Assembly (NCBI GenBank): GCA_938003835.1 | Contig: CALKXJ010000013.1 | Location: forward strand, 62,001-126,000 | Direction of reading: 5' to 3' | Source: an uncultured Bryobacteraceae bacterium | Lineage (GTDB): Bacteria > Acidobacteriota > Terriglobia > Bryobacterales > Bryobacteraceae | DNA length: 64,000 nucleotides | Shown here: in pieces, positions 52,030 to 61,535 of the stretch | How positions within the stretch are numbered: position 1 is the stretch's first letter | Layout of the letters: each line of letters starts with the position of its first letter | Translations under genes and position numbers: made by a program | The notes under the pieces: generated by a model | Databases searched by the model: none | Told to the model about the DNA's origin: nothing | Seen by the model: only the letters and a program-made list of their open reading frames with translations

Positions 52030-52605
52030 TTACGGTTTTCCCGTTCCTTTGGCTCGGTCCATGTATTGAAGCTTCTCGACGTCCAGGCGGATCACGTCGC
52101 CCGTCTTGATGAACTGGGGGACCATCACCAGCAGGCCGTTCTCGAGCGTCGCCTCTTTCCAGGTGCTGTCCTGCGGGTTGTGGGCCGGGGGCGCCGTATC
52201 GACGACGGCCAGCTCGAGCACGTCCGGGAACTGGACACTCACCGGCTTGCCGTCGGTAAACTCGACGGCCACCCGCATCTGCTCGCGCAAAAGCGCGGCC
52301 TGCTTGCCGAGCTTGCCGGCCGGGATCTCCACCTGCTCGAAGGTCTCCGGATTCATGAAGACGCATAGCTCCCCGTCCCGATACAGGAACTCCATCGGGA
52401 CCTTGTCGAGCGGCACATCCTCGAGTTTGAGATCCGAGCGGAATCCGTGGTCCCAATAGGCGCCGGTTTCCAGGTTTTGCAGGTGGGCGTGAGTGACGCC
52501 ACCCATCTTGCCTTGGCCGGGGTGGTATTCGGCCGAGATCACCTTGTAGAGCTGGCCCTCGTGGCGGATGGCCATGCCGGCGCGCAGTTGCGAGGCTGGG
52601 ATCAT
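52030..52605 (-). CDS. efp: Elongation factor P, tip residue Gln
   Basis: 191 residues with the three-domain EF-P arrangement: an N-terminal KOW-like domain (IRHEGQLYKVISAEY), an OB domain (CVFMNPETFEQVEIP) and a C-terminal domain with GDVIRLDVEK. The tip loop reads HPGQGKMGG; by alignment with E. coli PGKGQA, Gln31 takes the place of the modified Lys34, with Lys33 two residues later. EF-P relieves stalls at polyproline. No EpmA, EpmB or EarP gene is nearby. It is divergent from the amidohydrolase gene. Confidence 0.93.
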   Translation of the reverse strand: MIPASQLRAGMAIRHEGQLYKVISAEYHPGQGKMGGVTHAHLQNLETGAYWDHGFRSDLKLEDVPLDKVPMEFLYRDGELCVFMNPETFEQVEIPAGKLGKQAALLREQMRVAVEFTDGKPVSVQFPDVLELAVVDTAPPAHNPQDSTWKEATLENGLLVMVPQFIKTGDVIRLDVEKLQYMDRAKGTGKP

Positions 52606-52697
52606 GGCGGCCTCCCCTTAGCTAGCTGGGATTTTCCAATCTCAGTCTACTAAAGTAGCCCGGCGGAGGGCGCTGCCGCTCGGCTACCATACAAGGC

Positions 52698-53921
52698 GTG
52701 AAACTCTGGCTGACGGCTGTGTTTACTTTGGTTGCGGGCGCCCAGGAGCGCTATGACCTGCTGCTCAAGGGCGGCCATGTGATCGATCCCAAGAATCGGA
52801 TCCACGCCGTACGCGACCTGGCGATTCGCGACGGCCGGATCGCTGCTGTCGAGGAGAACCTGCCGGCTTCGGCCGCCCGGCGCGTCGTGGACGTTTCGGG
52901 CCTCTATGTGACGCCGGGTCTGGTGGACATCCACGTCCACGTCTTCGCCTCGACGATGGGGCCCGAGTACACCGGCGAATTCAGCGTCCGTGCCGACGGC
53001 TTCAGCTTTCGCAGCGGCGTCACGACAATGGTGGATGCGGGCGGCGCCGGCTGGCGCAACTTCGAGGAGTTCCGCCGCGACGTCGTCGAGCGGTCGAAGA
53101 CGCGCGTGCTGGCCTGGATCAACATCGTCGGCCGCGGCATGGCCGGTCGAAAAACCTTCGAACAGGACGTCTCCGACATGCAGCCCGAGCCCACGGCGGA
53201 GGTGGCGCTTCGCCACAAGGACATCGTGGTCGGCATCAAGATCGCCCATTTCCACGGGCCGGAGTGGGTGGCTGTGGAGAGGGCGCTCGAGGCGGGCGAG
53301 CGCGCCGGCCTGCCCATCATGGTGGACTTTGCCACCTTCCGCCCGGAGCGCCCCTTCGAGGATCTCGTGCTCAAGAAGCTTCGCCCGGGCGATATTTACA
53401 CCCATGCCTACTTGAGCGCCGTACCGATGCTCGACGCCGAAGGCCGCCTGCGGCCCTATCTGTTCGAGGCACGCAAGCGTGGGGTCATCTTCGACGTCGG
53501 CCACGGCGGCGGCAGCTTCTCCTGGCGGCAGGCGGTTCCGGCGGTGCGCCAGGGCTTCGTGGCGGATTCGATCTCCACCGACCTCCATGTCGACAGCATG
53601 AACGCGGGCATGAAAGACTTCACGAATGTCATGTCCAAGTTCCTGAACCTCGGTGTGCCGCTCGAAGAGGTGATCTTGCGCTCCACCTGGAATCCGGCAC
53701 GCCAGATCCGCCGCGAACAGCTCGGTCACCTGACGCCGGGAGCCGTGGCCGACGTAGCGGTTTTGCGCCTGCTCCGGGGAGACTTCGGCTTTCTGGACGC
53801 ACACGGGCTCCGCTTGAAGGGCGACCGGAAACTGATGGCAGAGCTCACGCTCAAGGACGGCCGTGTGGTGTGGGATCTGAACGGGCTGGCGGCCGTCGAT
53901 TGGGACAAAGCCGGCCGCTAG
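52698..53921 (+). CDS. Amidohydrolase-superfamily (dihydroorotase/deacetylase-like) protein, exported
   Basis: 407 residues from GTG 52698. A short hydrophobic N-terminus (MKLWLTAVFTLVAGAQ) suggests export. The metal site is shown by VTPGLVDIHVHVF; later motifs are GIKIAHFHGP (possible carboxylated Lys), THAYLS, DVGHGGGSFSW and STDLHVDS. The pattern matches the amidohydrolase/deacetylase subgroup rather than true dihydroorotase. It may hydrolyse cyclic amides or N-acyl compounds. It converges on the radical SAM gene with 7 bp between stops. Confidence 0.85.
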   Translation: MKLWLTAVFTLVAGAQERYDLLLKGGHVIDPKNRIHAVRDLAIRDGRIAAVEENLPASAARRVVDVSGLYVTPGLVDIHVHVFASTMGPEYTGEFSVRADGFSFRSGVTTMVDAGGAGWRNFEEFRRDVVERSKTRVLAWINIVGRGMAGRKTFEQDVSDMQPEPTAEVALRHKDIVVGIKIAHFHGPEWVAVERALEAGERAGLPIMVDFATFRPERPFEDLVLKKLRPGDIYTHAYLSAVPMLDAEGRLRPYLFEARKRGVIFDVGHGGGSFSWRQAVPAVRQGFVADSISTDLHVDSMNAGMKDFTNVMSKFLNLGVPLEEVILRSTWNPARQIRREQLGHLTPGAVADVAVLRLLRGDFGFLDAHGLRLKGDRKLMAELTLKDGRVVWDLNGLAAVDWDKAGR

Positions 53922-53928
53922 CGCGCCC

Positions 53929-55914
53929 TCAGGCGGAAGCGTCGTAGCTCGGCCCTTTGGCCAGAGCGAGCAGAAATCCGGCGGCGAGGCGGAACTCCTC
54001 CACGGCACAGAGCGCGATTCGGTCGACACGGATCAGCGCCTCGATGCGGCCCTGGCGCAGCCGTTCGCGCAGGCCGCTCCAGAAAGCGTTCAGATCATGC
54101 CGGGTGGAGCGCAGCCGGCCGGCGCCGTAGATCGACAGGCTCTCCTTGAGCAGCGCCAGCCGCGAAGGCACTTCGAGCGAAGGCATCTGGGCTTTGACGC
54201 GGGCGTAGGCGGCCCGGATCTGCTCGATGCGGCGGCCGGAGCGCAGCTCGGCCCGGACGCGCGTTAGCTCCTCGAGCACGCGCCGCTCGATCTCGCTCCG
54301 CTTGCGGGTTTGAAGCCACAGCTCCTCCATCTCGAGCGCCAGCGCGAGGAGGCCGCGCAGGTAGCGGTAAATCTCCGGGATGCGCCGCTTGAGGTGAGCC
54401 AGGCGGCTTTCTTTGGGAAAGATCGCGCGCCGGCTGGTGCGGTCCTTGAGCCGGAACAGCCCTGAGATCATCGGATGCAGCCCCTCGTTGAGCGCCGAAT
54501 TTTTGTACCAGAAGAAGTTCCGGAAGATGTCCCAGTAGTTCCGCGGGTCGGCTTCGGTGAGGACCTCCCTCATGTGCTCGAAGCTGTAGAAATCGCGCCA
54601 GGCCTCCTTGTAGAGCCGCATCAGCGCGCCGTCCTTGAGCTCCGGGTGCGCCATGCACTGGTGGAAGGAGTCGAAGTTGTTGTAGTCGGCATCGAGCGGC
54701 GTTCCGGCATCGACCAGGCGTTTGTGGTCCATCGAGCCCGGCAGGGGCGTCAGCAGGAAGAAGGAGGCCCGCTGCGGCCGCACCTCGCGCATCAGCAGCT
54801 TCAGGTCCTCCCGCACGCTCTCCTCGGTGTCGTAGGGAAAGCCGATGATGAAGCCCACGTGCGTGCTCACGGCGTGCCGGTGCCAGGCCTCGATCAGTTC
54901 CCGGTAGTCCTTCACCCGGTTCTGGTTTTTGCCCGCCGCCTTCAGGTTCTTCGGGTTGACGCTCTCCATGCCGAGGAAGACGTTCGAGCAGCCGGCCCGC
55001 ACGGCCTTCTCCACGAAGCCGGGAATGCGATGCGCGAGTACGTCCACCTGCATCATGAACTGAACCGGGATCGCTTCCTGCTCGCGCAACCGGGTCAGTT
55101 CGTCGAAGATCCGGCTCCAGGCCGGATTCCGGGCGAAGTTGTCATCGGTGAAGAAATGAAAGCTGACGCCCGCCTCGCGCCAGGCCCGGCGCACCATCTG
55201 GGCGATCGCCTCCGGCGAGCGGTGGCGCATCTTCTTGCCCTGTACGTTGATGATGGTGCAGAAGGAGCAGTTGAAGGGGCAGCCGCGCCCGCAGTCCACC
55301 GTGCCGTAGTTGGAGATGATAAATTTCCGGAGGTAGCGTTTGTCCACCACCGGCAGGGGAGCCTGCGCCAGGTCCGGGAGTTCGTTGGTGAAGCGGTAGA
55401 TGGGCTCGAGGCGCCCCTGGTAGGCCTCGGTCAGCAGCCGGTCCCAGTGGTTTTCCACTTCGCCGGCGACCACGGTGACCCCCGCGTCGATCAGGGCGCG
55501 AATCTCCGGCGTCACCTGGTCGAACAGCGCCAGCATGCCGCTCACGTGAAAACCGCCGATCATGACGGCGACACCCTCACGCCGGAGCGCCAGCGCGATG
55601 TCGGAGGCGCGCGCGAACTGGTTGGACTGCACGCCCACGAGCGCCGCGAGGACCTTGTGGCCGGCACGCCGGTTGAGTTCGACGATGCGGCGCACGGGGA
55701 GTTTGTCGACGGCCTCATCAACCAGGTGAACACTGATCTCGACGCCGTCGAGCAGACCGCGCCGGCGCGCCTGCTCGGTCAAACCGTGCAGGCAGGCCAG
55801 CGTGTTGCTCGGCAGCACGCCGCGCCAGTGGCGGATGACGAAGCCGTCATCGTCGTACTTGGACGGCTTGATGAGGAAGATGTGAAAGCGGGGGGCAGCG
55901 CTATGGGACCGCAT
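53929..55914 (-). CDS. B12-binding-domain radical SAM protein
   Basis: 661 residues from ATG 55912-55914 with AGGAG 5 nt upstream. The N-terminal ~200 residues look like a cobalamin-binding Rossmann domain (VALVGVQSNQFARASDIALA, GVAVMIGGFHVSGM). The radical SAM cluster motif is CPFNCSFC, followed by FFTDDNFARNPAW and GFIIGFPYDTEES. The C-terminal ~200 residues are helical and of unknown role. Members methylate or modify lipids, cofactors or natural products; the hopanoid methylases are relatives. No partner gene indicates the substrate. Confidence 0.9.
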   Translation of the reverse strand: MRSHSAAPRFHIFLIKPSKYDDDGFVIRHWRGVLPSNTLACLHGLTEQARRRGLLDGVEISVHLVDEAVDKLPVRRIVELNRRAGHKVLAALVGVQSNQFARASDIALALRREGVAVMIGGFHVSGMLALFDQVTPEIRALIDAGVTVVAGEVENHWDRLLTEAYQGRLEPIYRFTNELPDLAQAPLPVVDKRYLRKFIISNYGTVDCGRGCPFNCSFCTIINVQGKKMRHRSPEAIAQMVRRAWREAGVSFHFFTDDNFARNPAWSRIFDELTRLREQEAIPVQFMMQVDVLAHRIPGFVEKAVRAGCSNVFLGMESVNPKNLKAAGKNQNRVKDYRELIEAWHRHAVSTHVGFIIGFPYDTEESVREDLKLLMREVRPQRASFFLLTPLPGSMDHKRLVDAGTPLDADYNNFDSFHQCMAHPELKDGALMRLYKEAWRDFYSFEHMREVLTEADPRNYWDIFRNFFWYKNSALNEGLHPMISGLFRLKDRTSRRAIFPKESRLAHLKRRIPEIYRYLRGLLALALEMEELWLQTRKRSEIERRVLEELTRVRAELRSGRRIEQIRAAYARVKAQMPSLEVPSRLALLKESLSIYGAGRLRSTRHDLNAFWSGLRERLRQGRIEALIRVDRIALCAVEEFRLAAGFLLALAKGPSYDASA

Positions 55915-56051
55915 GAAACTCCTAGATTCTATCTGGTGCTTGTCCCCGCCTGCTATGACGACCCAGCCGAGCGAAGGCAAACGTTACCTCTAAGTATACA
56001 CGTTTTCGAGTCGTCTCTTCGGAGTCGGCTTGCTAGCATAGGTCTATCGCT

Positions 56052-56876
56052 ATGCGAAACCTCATCGTCTCTCTGGCGCTGTTTTCCGGTCTGGCTGCGG
56101 CTCAGGGTCCGCGGATTTTCATCCTCACGGATCTTGAGGGCGTGGGCGGCGTCCACGACGCCGAAGAACAGTTGCTGCCCGGGCAACGGCGTTTCGAGGA
56201 GTCCCGCCGCCTGCTGGCCGGCGAGCTGAATGCGGCCATCGAGGGGGCGTTCGCCGCGGGCGCCTCCGAGGTCGTCGTCTGGGACGGGCACGACGGCAGC
56301 CGGACCCTGTCCGTCGATCTGATCGATCGGCGGGCGAAGCTGATTCAGGGCAAGCCCACTCCGGCCAACTACTATCTCTCCGAGAAGGCCTATGACGGCA
56401 TTATCTTCGTTGGCCAGCACGCCATGGCCGGCGCGCCGAACTCCATCCTGGCGCACACGCAAAGCTTCGAGGTCAAGCGCCTGACGATCAACGGCAAGCC
56501 GGTCGGCGAAATCGGACAAACTGCGGCCATCGCCGGCCACTTCGGAATCCCGGTGATCATGCTCACCGGAGACGAAGCGGCCTGCCAGGAGATCCGCGAA
56601 CTCCAGCCCAAAGCGATCACGGTGGCGGTCAAGCGGCTGGCCGGCCGCGCATCAGCGTTGAGCCTGTCCCACGAGGAGGCGCGGCGCCGCATCCAGGCGG
56701 CCGCGCGCGAGGCCGTCAGCCGCGTGCGCGAATTCGAGCCCTGGAAGATCCCCGGGCCTGTCGAGCTGAAGTTCGAGTACCTGCCGCGATTGCCCGCCAA
56801 TCCGGAAGGCCGTGTGGTGGTTTACCGCGGGGCCACGGTGCTCGAAGCCTTCGAAGCCTGGCTCGGGAAGCTTTGA
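56052..56876 (+). CDS. M55-family metallopeptidase (DppA-like D-aminopeptidase), exported
   Basis: 274 residues with a signal peptide (MRNLIVSLALFSGLAAAQ). DLEGVGG, the conserved start of the DppA fold, is at residues ~26-32; other family motifs are VVVWDGHDGSRTL and FVGQHAMAGA. DppA forms a decamer and cleaves D-Ala peptides, so peptidoglycan or D-peptide breakdown is likely. The exported form would act in the periplasm. It converges on the next gene with 6 bp between stops. Confidence 0.88.
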   Translation: MRNLIVSLALFSGLAAAQGPRIFILTDLEGVGGVHDAEEQLLPGQRRFEESRRLLAGELNAAIEGAFAAGASEVVVWDGHDGSRTLSVDLIDRRAKLIQGKPTPANYYLSEKAYDGIIFVGQHAMAGAPNSILAHTQSFEVKRLTINGKPVGEIGQTAAIAGHFGIPVIMLTGDEAACQEIRELQPKAITVAVKRLAGRASALSLSHEEARRRIQAAAREAVSRVREFEPWKIPGPVELKFEYLPRLPANPEGRVVVYRGATVLEAFEAWLGKL

Positions 56877-56882
56877 GCCTGC

Positions 56883-58430
56883 TCAGCGGTTCCGCACCGC
56901 CTGCGGGCCAAAGCGGAAGCGCGCCGCAGGATCTCCCGGTTCGGCAACTCTGAGCGCAATGGCCGTGTACAACAGCGCCGCCGCCAGGCCGGCCGCCAGC
57001 GTGCCGAGGGCGAGCTTGCGCGCAAACGTGCGGGCAATGCCGGGGCGGCGCGGAGGTTCATCAGGCTCGCGGGGGCGGATGAGCACCAGCCCCGTCAGGA
57101 GACAGGCGTTGAGGTGGATCACCCCCTCCGTCACCAGACGCACCGGCGGAAACGGCAGGTACCGCGAGAGGTTCCCGATGACGATCCACCACAGAAACAC
57201 GACGAAGAGCACCTGCGCGCGGCCGAGCGCCGAGACGGGAAGCGCCGCAAGCGGGCGGCGCCGGTGAGCGACAATGAGCGCGGCCACCAGCGCCGCGAGT
57301 GCCAGGTAGGCGGCATTGAACCACCAGAATGCCGGGACGCCGTACATCTTTTCCGGGACGACCCGGTTGCTCAGCCAGGGATCGACCAGCACGTTCTTGA
57401 CGATGTTCACGTAGGTGATCCCGACGACAACGAAGAAGACCGAGAAGGCCTCCGTCCACCAGCGCGCGCCTGCCTCCGGGCCGGCAAGCGGCAGCCGCGG
57501 CGCCAGATACCCCATGGCGGCGGCCACGCCCAGACCGGCGATAAAGCCGAAGCTCTGCTCGAGTACGCTGTGCCAGTTCGTGGCGATCCCTGATGCGTGG
57601 CCGGCCACGCGGATCAGCAGGCCGGTGGCGAAGCCGAGGCCGGAGAACAGGCCGACCGCCAGGGCGGCGATGACGGCCGGAGCCATTTTCCGGCGAAGAA
57701 GGAATGCGAGGAGGGCGGCCGCCATGCCGAGGGAGCCGGCCCAGTTGTCGCTGCGCGGCGGCGACAGATGCAGACCGAGGGCTTCCACCAACACGAGCAC
57801 GCCGAGCCACCAGCCGGCGGCCAGGTGCAGAATCAGCGATGCCGCCAGCGACGGCGCCACCAGGGAGGCGGCCGCTCCCACCAGCAAGGCGACGCCGGCC
57901 GCCACCCAGTCGGTGCCGTGCCAGTTCAGGCGCGCGAGCTCTTCCGGGCCAAGCAGGCCGAACAGAGCGAGATAGTCCCAGGCGACCCACAGGGCGAAGA
58001 TCGCCAGCAGGGGGAGGAAGAACTCCTCAAGGCGCCTGCGTTCGAGCGAGGCGGCCAAGGCCGTGGCGGCGCCGCCCATGGCGCCCCAAAGGAACCCGAT
58101 CAGAAAGGTGCCGGCGAAGCCGTAGAGCACGTCGGGCGGCGAGTCCGAATGCGCGTAGCCGAGCACCAGGCCGTAGGAGATGGAACCCCCGAAGCTCCAG
58201 CCGAGGGCTCCGAAGAAGGCAAAATACGGCGCGCGCCGGCGCCAGTCCTCGCGCCCGCTCACGATCGCCGCGGCCAGAGCGGAGAGAGCCCCGGGGATCA
58301 TGGCTCCATACTCGTGGCCCCAGTTGCCGCGCACGCCCCAGCCGATGGAAAGCGCCAGGGCGACGGCGAGCACCGAAGCGGCGCGGCAGCCGGGCACGGG
58401 CGCGCCGGTCGAGCTGCCAGAGAGAAGCAT
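56883..58430 (-). CDS. Multi-pass membrane protein, family not recognised
   Basis: 515 residues from ATG 58428-58430, with GGGAG upstream. About 13 hydrophobic segments span almost the whole length, with few long loops. Conserved-looking features are ALSIGWGVRGNWGHEYGAMIPG near the N-terminus, GGSISYGLVLGYAH and the C-terminal LFVVFLWWIVIGNLSRYLPF. This does not match any transporter motif I know. It could be a transporter or a glycosyltransferase-like polytopic protein. Its promoter region is shared with the divergent icd gene. Confidence 0.6.
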   Translation of the reverse strand: MLLSGSSTGAPVPGCRAASVLAVALALSIGWGVRGNWGHEYGAMIPGALSALAAAIVSGREDWRRRAPYFAFFGALGWSFGGSISYGLVLGYAHSDSPPDVLYGFAGTFLIGFLWGAMGGAATALAASLERRRLEEFFLPLLAIFALWVAWDYLALFGLLGPEELARLNWHGTDWVAAGVALLVGAAASLVAPSLAASLILHLAAGWWLGVLVLVEALGLHLSPPRSDNWAGSLGMAAALLAFLLRRKMAPAVIAALAVGLFSGLGFATGLLIRVAGHASGIATNWHSVLEQSFGFIAGLGVAAAMGYLAPRLPLAGPEAGARWWTEAFSVFFVVVGITYVNIVKNVLVDPWLSNRVVPEKMYGVPAFWWFNAAYLALAALVAALIVAHRRRPLAALPVSALGRAQVLFVVFLWWIVIGNLSRYLPFPPVRLVTEGVIHLNACLLTGLVLIRPREPDEPPRRPGIARTFARKLALGTLAAGLAAALLYTAIALRVAEPGDPAARFRFGPQAVRNR

Positions 58431-58481
58431 GTCTCCCGTTGTGCCGCAACGGCGCGGGAAAAGCAAGCCGGCGAAGCGGAT

Positions 58482-58511
58482 TTGACATAAGAAATCGAAA
58501 TCGTGTATTGT
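58482..58511 (+). promoter_or_regulatory. Predicted sigma70-type promoter of the isocitrate dehydrogenase gene
   Basis: A perfect TTGACA at 58482-58487 is separated by 18 bp from TATTGT at 58506-58511. It lies 66 bp before the icd ATG, in an AT-rich patch that stands out from the high-GC background. The leader of about 60 nt shows no obvious riboswitch-like structure. Confidence 0.6.
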
Positions 58512-58577
58512 AATTCGTGGTCGGAACTCGCCGCAGGCGCGGCGCCCCTACCGCGACCGGAAATGGAGCATACCTGA

Positions 58578-60044
58578 ATGACTGGAGCCTACACACAAGA
58601 CCGCAAACGACTGGTGACCCTGATCCCCGGAGACGGCGTCGGCCCGGAGTGCGTGCGCGCGGCGCAGCGCCTCATCGAGGCCTCCGGCGCGGCCGTGGCC
58701 TGGGAGGAGCGCCAGGCCGGAGCCAGCGTCTTTCGCGCCGGGCTGGCCTCGGGCGTGCCGCCGGAGACCATCGAGTCGATCCGCAAGACCCGGGTTGTCC
58801 TGAAGGGACCGCTCGAGACCCCGGTGGGCTTCGGCGAAAAGAGCGCCAACGTCACGCTGCGCAAGCTGTTTGAAACCTACGCCAACATCCGGCCCGTGCG
58901 CGAGATGCCCGGCGTCCGCACGCCATACAGCGGCCGGAACATCGACCTCGTCGTGGTCCGCGAGAACGTCGAGGACCTCTACGCCGGCATCGAGCACATG
59001 CAGACGCCCGGCGTCGCCCAGTGCCTGAAGCTGATCTCGCGGCTGGGTTCGGAGAAGGTGATCCGGCTGGCCTTCGAGCTGGCCATCGCCGAAGGTCGCA
59101 AGAGGGTCCACTGCGCCACCAAGTCCAACATCATGAAGCTGACCGAAGGCACCTTCAAGCGGACCTTCGAGCGGATCGCCCGGGACTATCCCGACATCGA
59201 GGCCCAGCACATCATCATCGACAACTGCGCGCACCAGCTGGTGAAGCGGCCCGAGCAGTTCGACATCATCGTCACGACGAACATGAACGGCGACATCATC
59301 AGCGACCTCACCTCGGCGCTGATCGGCGGCTTGGGCTTCGCCCCCTCGGCCAACATCGGCAACGAGGTCGCCATCTTCGAGGCCGTGCACGGCTCGGCCC
59401 CCAAGTACGCCGGCAAGAACGTCATCAACCCCACCGCCGTGATCCTCTCGGGCGTGATGCTGCTGCGCCATTTGGGCGAGTTCGAGGCCGCCGCGCGCAT
59501 CGAGCACGCCATCCTGGTGACGCTTGAGGAAGGCAAGGTGCAGACCGGCGACATCGCCGGCTACGACAAGGGCGCCTCCACCACCGCCTTCACCGACATG
59601 GTGATCGCCAACCTCGGACGGACCTCCAAGCGCTGGCAGGTGCGCGACTACCGGCCGATCCGCCTGCCTCAGATCACCGGCGCCGAGGCCGTCGTGCGGC
59701 CCGCGCAGCGGCGGACCCTGGGCGTGGACATCTTTGTCGAGTCGACGCTGGCGCCCGAGGAGCTCGGGCCCAGCATCGAGCAGGCGGCCGAGGGCACGCC
59801 GGTGAAGCTCAAGATGATCTCCAACCGCGGCACGAAGGTCTACCCGCCGACGGGTGCCATCACCGACTGCGTGGATCACTTCCGCTGCCGCTTCATCCTG
59901 CGCGCGCCCGACGGCGATCTCTCCGACGCCGCCATCCTCGACCTGCTGGCCCGCGTGGGGGCCCGCCACCGCTGGATGCACGTCGAGAAGCTGCCGATCT
60001 TCGACGGTGAGAACGGCTTCACGCTGGCGCAGGGCGAGGACTGA
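58578..60044 (+). CDS. icd: Isocitrate dehydrogenase, Thermus/Rickettsia-type long form
   Basis: 488 residues. Beta-decarboxylating dehydrogenase motifs are LIPGDGVGPE, VRENVEDLYAGIEH, NMNGDIISDLTSALIGGLGF and AVHGSAPKYAGKNVINPTA. The ~140-residue C-terminal extension (from about 345; PAQRRTLGVDIFVES, NRGTKVYPPT) is typical of the Thermus-type isocitrate dehydrogenase and absent from isopropylmalate dehydrogenase. It converts isocitrate to 2-oxoglutarate in the TCA cycle; NAD or NADP use cannot be decided by eye. Confidence 0.88.
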   Translation: MTGAYTQDRKRLVTLIPGDGVGPECVRAAQRLIEASGAAVAWEERQAGASVFRAGLASGVPPETIESIRKTRVVLKGPLETPVGFGEKSANVTLRKLFETYANIRPVREMPGVRTPYSGRNIDLVVVRENVEDLYAGIEHMQTPGVAQCLKLISRLGSEKVIRLAFELAIAEGRKRVHCATKSNIMKLTEGTFKRTFERIARDYPDIEAQHIIIDNCAHQLVKRPEQFDIIVTTNMNGDIISDLTSALIGGLGFAPSANIGNEVAIFEAVHGSAPKYAGKNVINPTAVILSGVMLLRHLGEFEAAARIEHAILVTLEEGKVQTGDIAGYDKGASTTAFTDMVIANLGRTSKRWQVRDYRPIRLPQITGAEAVVRPAQRRTLGVDIFVESTLAPEELGPSIEQAAEGTPVKLKMISNRGTKVYPPTGAITDCVDHFRCRFILRAPDGDLSDAAILDLLARVGARHRWMHVEKLPIFDGENGFTLAQGED

Positions 60045-60090
60045 GGCGCCGGGCGAGGGGCCGGTGGCAGGACCGGATGCGGGAGGGGAC

Positions 60091-60465
60091 ATGGCGCCGC
60101 GCGGGTCCGGAAGTTCCGAGTGGACCTTCCTGACGAATCACGCCCACGTGCTGCTCTATTTGGTGCGGAACCCGGAGGCGCGCATCCGCGACATCGCCCA
60201 GGCGGTCGGCATCACCGAGCGCGCCGTCCAGCGGATCATCGCCGAGATGGCCGAAGCCGGCTATCTGGAGCGTCGCCGGCAAGGCCGGCAGAACAGATAC
60301 CGGATCCGCACCGGCCTGCCGCTCCGGCACCCGGTGGAGCAGCACCGGCGCGTGCGGGATCTGATCGCGCTGATCGAGGAGCCCGCGCCAGGCCGGCGCG
60401 GCAGCGCGGCCGGCCCCCGGGCGGGCGCCGGAGTGAGCCGCTCCGCGTCCGCTCGCAAGAAGTGA
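60091..60465 (+). CDS. Small winged-helix transcriptional regulator
   Basis: 124 residues from ATG 60091-60093, with GGGAGGGGAC directly upstream. A longer frame extends into icd but lacks a similar ribosome site. The winged helix-turn-helix is HVLLYLVRNPEARIRDIAQA, ITERAVQRIIAEMAEAGYLE and RRRQGRQNRYRI, a MarR/ArsR-like fold. The basic C-terminal tail has no sensor domain. It lies between icd (46 bp) and the SbtA-like gene (40 bp), so it may regulate the latter. Confidence 0.8.
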   Translation: MAPRGSGSSEWTFLTNHAHVLLYLVRNPEARIRDIAQAVGITERAVQRIIAEMAEAGYLERRRQGRQNRYRIRTGLPLRHPVEQHRRVRDLIALIEEPAPGRRGSAAGPRAGAGVSRSASARKK

Positions 60466-60505
60466 GTCGGAACCAGAGACCTTTCACGATCTCCTGAAGA
60501 GAAGA

Positions 60506-61459
60506 ATGCCGAGTTCGGTCGACGTCGTTGTCTTGTTCTTTCTGCTCGGAGTGACCGCCGGTTTGCTGCGCTCGAACCTGCGTGTGCCTCCTCCGGTTTA
60601 TGAATTCCTGGGCATGTTTCTGCTGGTCGCCATCGGGCTCAAGGCCGGCGCGGAGCTGGCCCGCCAGCCGCTGGGGCCGATGCTGCCGAAGATGGGCGCA
60701 GTGCTCCTGCTGGGTCTGGCGCTTCCCCTTGTTTCGTACCCCGTGCTGCGCCGCCTGGGCGGCCTGGGGCGGGCCGACGCCGGATCGCTGGCCGCTCACT
60801 ATGGCTCCACCAGCGTCGGCACTTATGCGGTTGCCGTCTCTTATCTGACGGCGCGTCAGATCGAGTTCGAATCTTACGTTTCCGTCTTTCTCGGGTTGCT
60901 CGAGGCGCCCGCACTGGTGGTCGGCGTCGCCCTGGCGCGCGGTCTCGGGCGCGAGACGGCCTGGGCGCGGCTGGCCCACGAGGTGATGCTGGGCAAGGCC
61001 ATTGTCCTGCTGTTCGGCGGAATGCTCATCGGCTGGGGGGCGGGGCCGGAGGGACTGAAGTCCCTCGAAGGATCCATGCTCGGCCTCTTCCGTGGCGCGC
61101 TGGCTTTTTTCCTGCTCGAAACGGGCTTGCAGTGCGCCGCCCAGCTCGACGGCCTGCGGCGGCACGGGCTCTTTCTAGCCGCCTTCGGCACTCTGATGCC
61201 GCTGTCTGCCGGAGCGCTCGGATGCGCCGTCGGGGCTTGGCTGGGCCTCTCGCCCGGGGGCACCGCGCTGCTGGGCGTTCTCTCGGCGAGCGCCTCCTAT
61301 ATCGCGGCGCCCGCCGCCATGGCGTTCTCGGTGCCCGAAGCCAACCGGACGCTGGCACTGGCTGCTTCCCTCGGAGTGACTTTTCCGTTCAATGTTACAC
61401 TGGGAGTTCCGCTCTATCTCCAGATGGCCACCTGGATTCACGGGGTTCGGGTCTGGTAA
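60506..61459 (+). CDS. SbtA-family sodium-dependent bicarbonate permease-like protein
   Basis: 317 residues with about ten transmembrane helices. SbtA-type features are PPPVYEFLGMFLLVAIGLKAG, AAHYGSTSVGTYAVAVSYL and SYIAAPAAMAFSVPEANRTL. In cyanobacteria SbtA imports bicarbonate with sodium and is controlled by a PII-like SbtB; no sbtB is seen here. Downstream are purE and purK. PurK uses bicarbonate, so the permease might supply it; this is inference. Confidence 0.88.
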   Translation: MPSSVDVVVLFFLLGVTAGLLRSNLRVPPPVYEFLGMFLLVAIGLKAGAELARQPLGPMLPKMGAVLLLGLALPLVSYPVLRRLGGLGRADAGSLAAHYGSTSVGTYAVAVSYLTARQIEFESYVSVFLGLLEAPALVVGVALARGLGRETAWARLAHEVMLGKAIVLLFGGMLIGWGAGPEGLKSLEGSMLGLFRGALAFFLLETGLQCAAQLDGLRRHGLFLAAFGTLMPLSAGALGCAVGAWLGLSPGGTALLGVLSASASYIAAPAAMAFSVPEANRTLALAASLGVTFPFNVTLGVPLYLQMATWIHGVRVW

Positions 61460-61535
61460 CTCGGGATCGTCGGAGGCCGGAAACGACAGCCCGCATCCAC
61501 GGCGGGCGCCTCCCTTGCTAAAAGGCTGAATCGCG

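Noticed and set aside
54475-56229. Plus-strand frame of 584 codons
   Set aside because: Antisense to the radical SAM gene, which has clear motifs and a strong ribosome site.
61486-61510. GC-rich inverted repeat before purE as a terminator or riboswitch
   Set aside because: The stem GCCCGC/GCGGGC is short and not followed by a U-tract, and the sequence does not resemble a purine riboswitch.
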